Shown: in pieces, positions 63,061 to 64,000 of the stretch
Layout of the letters: each line of letters begins with the position of its first letter
Position numbering within the stretch: position 1 is the first letter of the stretch
Assembly (NCBI RefSeq): GCF_000315915.1
Contig: NC_020194.1
Span: 124,001-188,000 of the forward strand
Length of the DNA stretch: 64,000 nucleotides
Direction of reading: 5' to 3'
Source of the DNA: Henningerozyma blattae CBS 6284
Taxonomy: Eukaryota; Ascomycota; Saccharomycetes; Saccharomycetales; Saccharomycetaceae
The notes under the pieces: generated by a model
Seen by the model: the letters and a program-made list of their open reading frames with translations, nothing else
Databases searched by the model: none
What the model was told of the DNA's origin: nothing
Position numbers and translations under genes: made by a program

Positions 63061-63264
63061 GGCCGAGTGTGTGTGGGCAAGTGTGTCGCACATAGCGCCG
63101 TGCCTCCGTCTTAGTCAGGGCGGAGTAAGCGCCAGGGGGGTGCAGGGGCTGCGAGCTGTGAGCTGCGAGCTGTGAGCTACGAGCAGCGAGCTACGAGTGT
63201 TAGCGAGTAGCGAGTAGCGAGTAGCAAAGAGCGACGCGGAGTTGGCGGAAAAAGACGGGAAAAG

Positions 63265-63305
63265 ACGGAAGCGGGACGGAAGCGGGACGGAAGCGGGACG
63301 GAAAC
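63265..63305. repeat. 11-bp tandem repeat GGAAGCGGGAC
   Basis: Three to four head-to-tail copies (GACGGAAGCGGGACGGAAGC...), preceded by related GACGGGAAAAGACGG units. Each unit carries CGG triplets, the half-site of zinc-cluster regulators. Confidence 0.75.
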
Positions 63306-63492
63306 GGAGCACTGTCGTCCGAGGGGATTCGCCGGCGCGGGTGTGCGGGTGCTGCGCCACAAATTAGCCGCCGATGGGTGGCGAGGATTTGCAATGTGGG
63401 TTTCTTGTTTGGGACGGGGTGACGCGTCTGTGGCAACTTGAAAAGTATATAAGCAGGGTGAAAGTATACAAACAGGTGAAAGATTTCATTCT

Positions 63493-63499
63493 TTACCCG
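63493..63499 (-). promoter_or_regulatory. Reb1 core upstream of HMS1
   Basis: TTACCCG on the plus strand (CGGGTAA on the minus), about 560 bp upstream of HMS1. Confidence 0.4.
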
Positions 63500-63617
63500 C
63501 TACAGAGAAGAGCCAAAGAATAAAGAGTCAAAGAATAAAGAGCAAATATTTACTTGTTTCGCAAGATCAATTTCGATCAATCAATAAAACAAAACAATAT
63601 TTTGCTCTCTTTTTTTT

Positions 63618-63692
63618 CTGCTCCCTTTTTCTGCTCCCTTTTTCTGCTCCCTTTTTCTGCTCCCTTTTTCTGCTCCCTTTTTCTGCTCCCTT
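63618..63692. repeat. 13-bp tandem repeat CTGCTCCCTTTTT, six copies
   Basis: Five exact 13-mers are followed by a truncated sixth (CTGCTCCCTTCTG). The unit length is not a multiple of three, so frame-specific constraint is unlikely even though one minus-strand frame stays open through it. Confidence 0.9.
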
Positions 63693-63814
63693 CTGTGCCG
63701 CGCATGTAATGATATTCTATGAGAGTATCTTTGTTTGGAGCATAGTAAAATCCCTTTCTCTTGCCACAAAATACAAAACTCAATTAAATACAACATAATT
63801 TTTATCGCTATTGA

Positions 63815-64000
63815 TTATACACTCTCCACCCTTCTTGGCCATTCATACAACTCATCGTAATCTACTTCTTTATCATTCAACAACGCTTTAGACCCTTGAG
63901 GCGAATATATGATTCGTTGCCACAATGGCGCTGTTGTATCACTTGTCAACCAGAAATCCTTCACATTAATCCTCCACCCATAATCACAATCAATGCCACC
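63815..64000 (-). CDS. C-terminal end of an unidentified protein, 5' truncated by the window edge
   Basis: Sixty-one codons are open from the window edge to a TAA at 63815-63817. The peptide reads [20 protein letters not shown], then a [12 protein letters not shown] segment, and ends [11 protein letters not shown]. It has four Trp in 61 residues, typical of a folded globular domain, and base composition like ordinary genes rather than the GC island. I do not recognise the family. EXO1 or DIN7, expected by synteny next to HMS1 or YDR262W, do not end like this. Confidence 0.7.
   Translation of the reverse strand, partial: GGIDCDYGWRINVKDFWLTSDTTAPLWQRIIYSPQGSKALLNDKEVDYDELYEWPRRVESV

Larger units (their letters stand above)
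62937..63814. other. HMS1 upstream region with GC-rich minisatellites
   Basis: About 0.9 kb between the HMS1 start and the stop of the next minus-strand gene. It contains the HMS1 TATA element (63053-63060), an AGCTGCG/AGCTGTG/AGCTACG imperfect repeat (63148-63225), a GCGGGACGGAA repeat (63265-63305), a Reb1 core (63493-63499, TTACCCG), and a 13-bp array (63618-63692). ORFs on both strands here look like products of the composition. Confidence 0.6.

Noticed and set aside
62235..63436. Multiple ORFs antisense to or flanking HMS1
   Set aside because: HMS1 has a clear bHLH domain in its frame. The others are low-complexity shadows of the same GC-rich repeats.
63600..63796. Minus-strand ORFs translating the 13-bp array as KGAEKGSRKREQ repeats
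   Set aside because: The array is open by composition, the unit length is not a multiple of three, and two frames overlap with equal length.

Overview
This is nuclear DNA of an AT-rich budding yeast of the Saccharomycetaceae. Most genes match Saccharomyces cerevisiae families closely: an Aco2-like aconitase, Pho90/Pho87, Ubp12, Rbk1, Cdc48, Pcl2, Vcx1, Spp41, Rmt2, Tlg1, Ahc1, Ddl1, Sfm1, Mco10, Hsp10, Yor019w/Jip4, Hst3, Cin5/Yap6, Exg2, Ydr262w and Hms1. No intron, tRNA, rRNA, intact transposon or CRISPR array was recognised. Asn-rich proteins encoded by AAT runs and long poly(A)/poly(T) tracts fit genera such as Naumovozyma, Kazachstania, Tetrapisispora or Vanderwaltozyma. The species itself cannot be named from the sequence.

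Layout. 0-11 kb: 5' end of ACO2 (minus), PHO90-like phosphate transporter, UBP12, RBK1. This mixes neighbours from the S. cerevisiae YJL197-200 and YCR036-037 sister blocks. 11-22 kb: a gene-poor stretch holding a single zinc-cluster transcription factor. 22-33 kb: an unidentified 726-aa protein divergent from CDC48, then PCL2 and VCX1 (YDL126-128 order). 34-63 kb: SPP41, RMT2, TLG1, AHC1, DDL1, SFM1, MCO10, HSP10, YOR019W/JIP4, HST3, CIN5/YAP6, EXG2, YDR262W, HMS1. This run interleaves genes that in S. cerevisiae lie in the YDR and YOR sister blocks of the whole-genome duplication. Many of their usual neighbours are missing, which suggests a post-duplication species with its own pattern of gene loss (inference).

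The genes are mostly housekeeping and do not form one pathway. Themes are mitochondrial proteins (Aco2, Ddl1, Mco10, Hsp10), protein quality control (Cdc48, Ubp12), gene expression and chromatin (Spp41, Ahc1, Hst3, Cin5, Hms1, the zinc-cluster factor), protein methylation (Rmt2, Sfm1) and secretory or cell-surface proteins (Tlg1, Exg2, the fasciclin-like protein).

The most unusual sequence signals are: a GC-rich, minisatellite-laden island over HMS1 at the right end; a shared CAAAAG/CAACTG leader in front of the divergent pair EXG2 and YDR262W; a cluster of six SBF/MBF-like sites upstream of PCL2; telomere-like AACCCTAA clusters in two intergenic regions; and out-of-frame ATGs 7-8 nt before the start codons of DDL1 and HST3. 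I did not find a clearly new multi-gene system.
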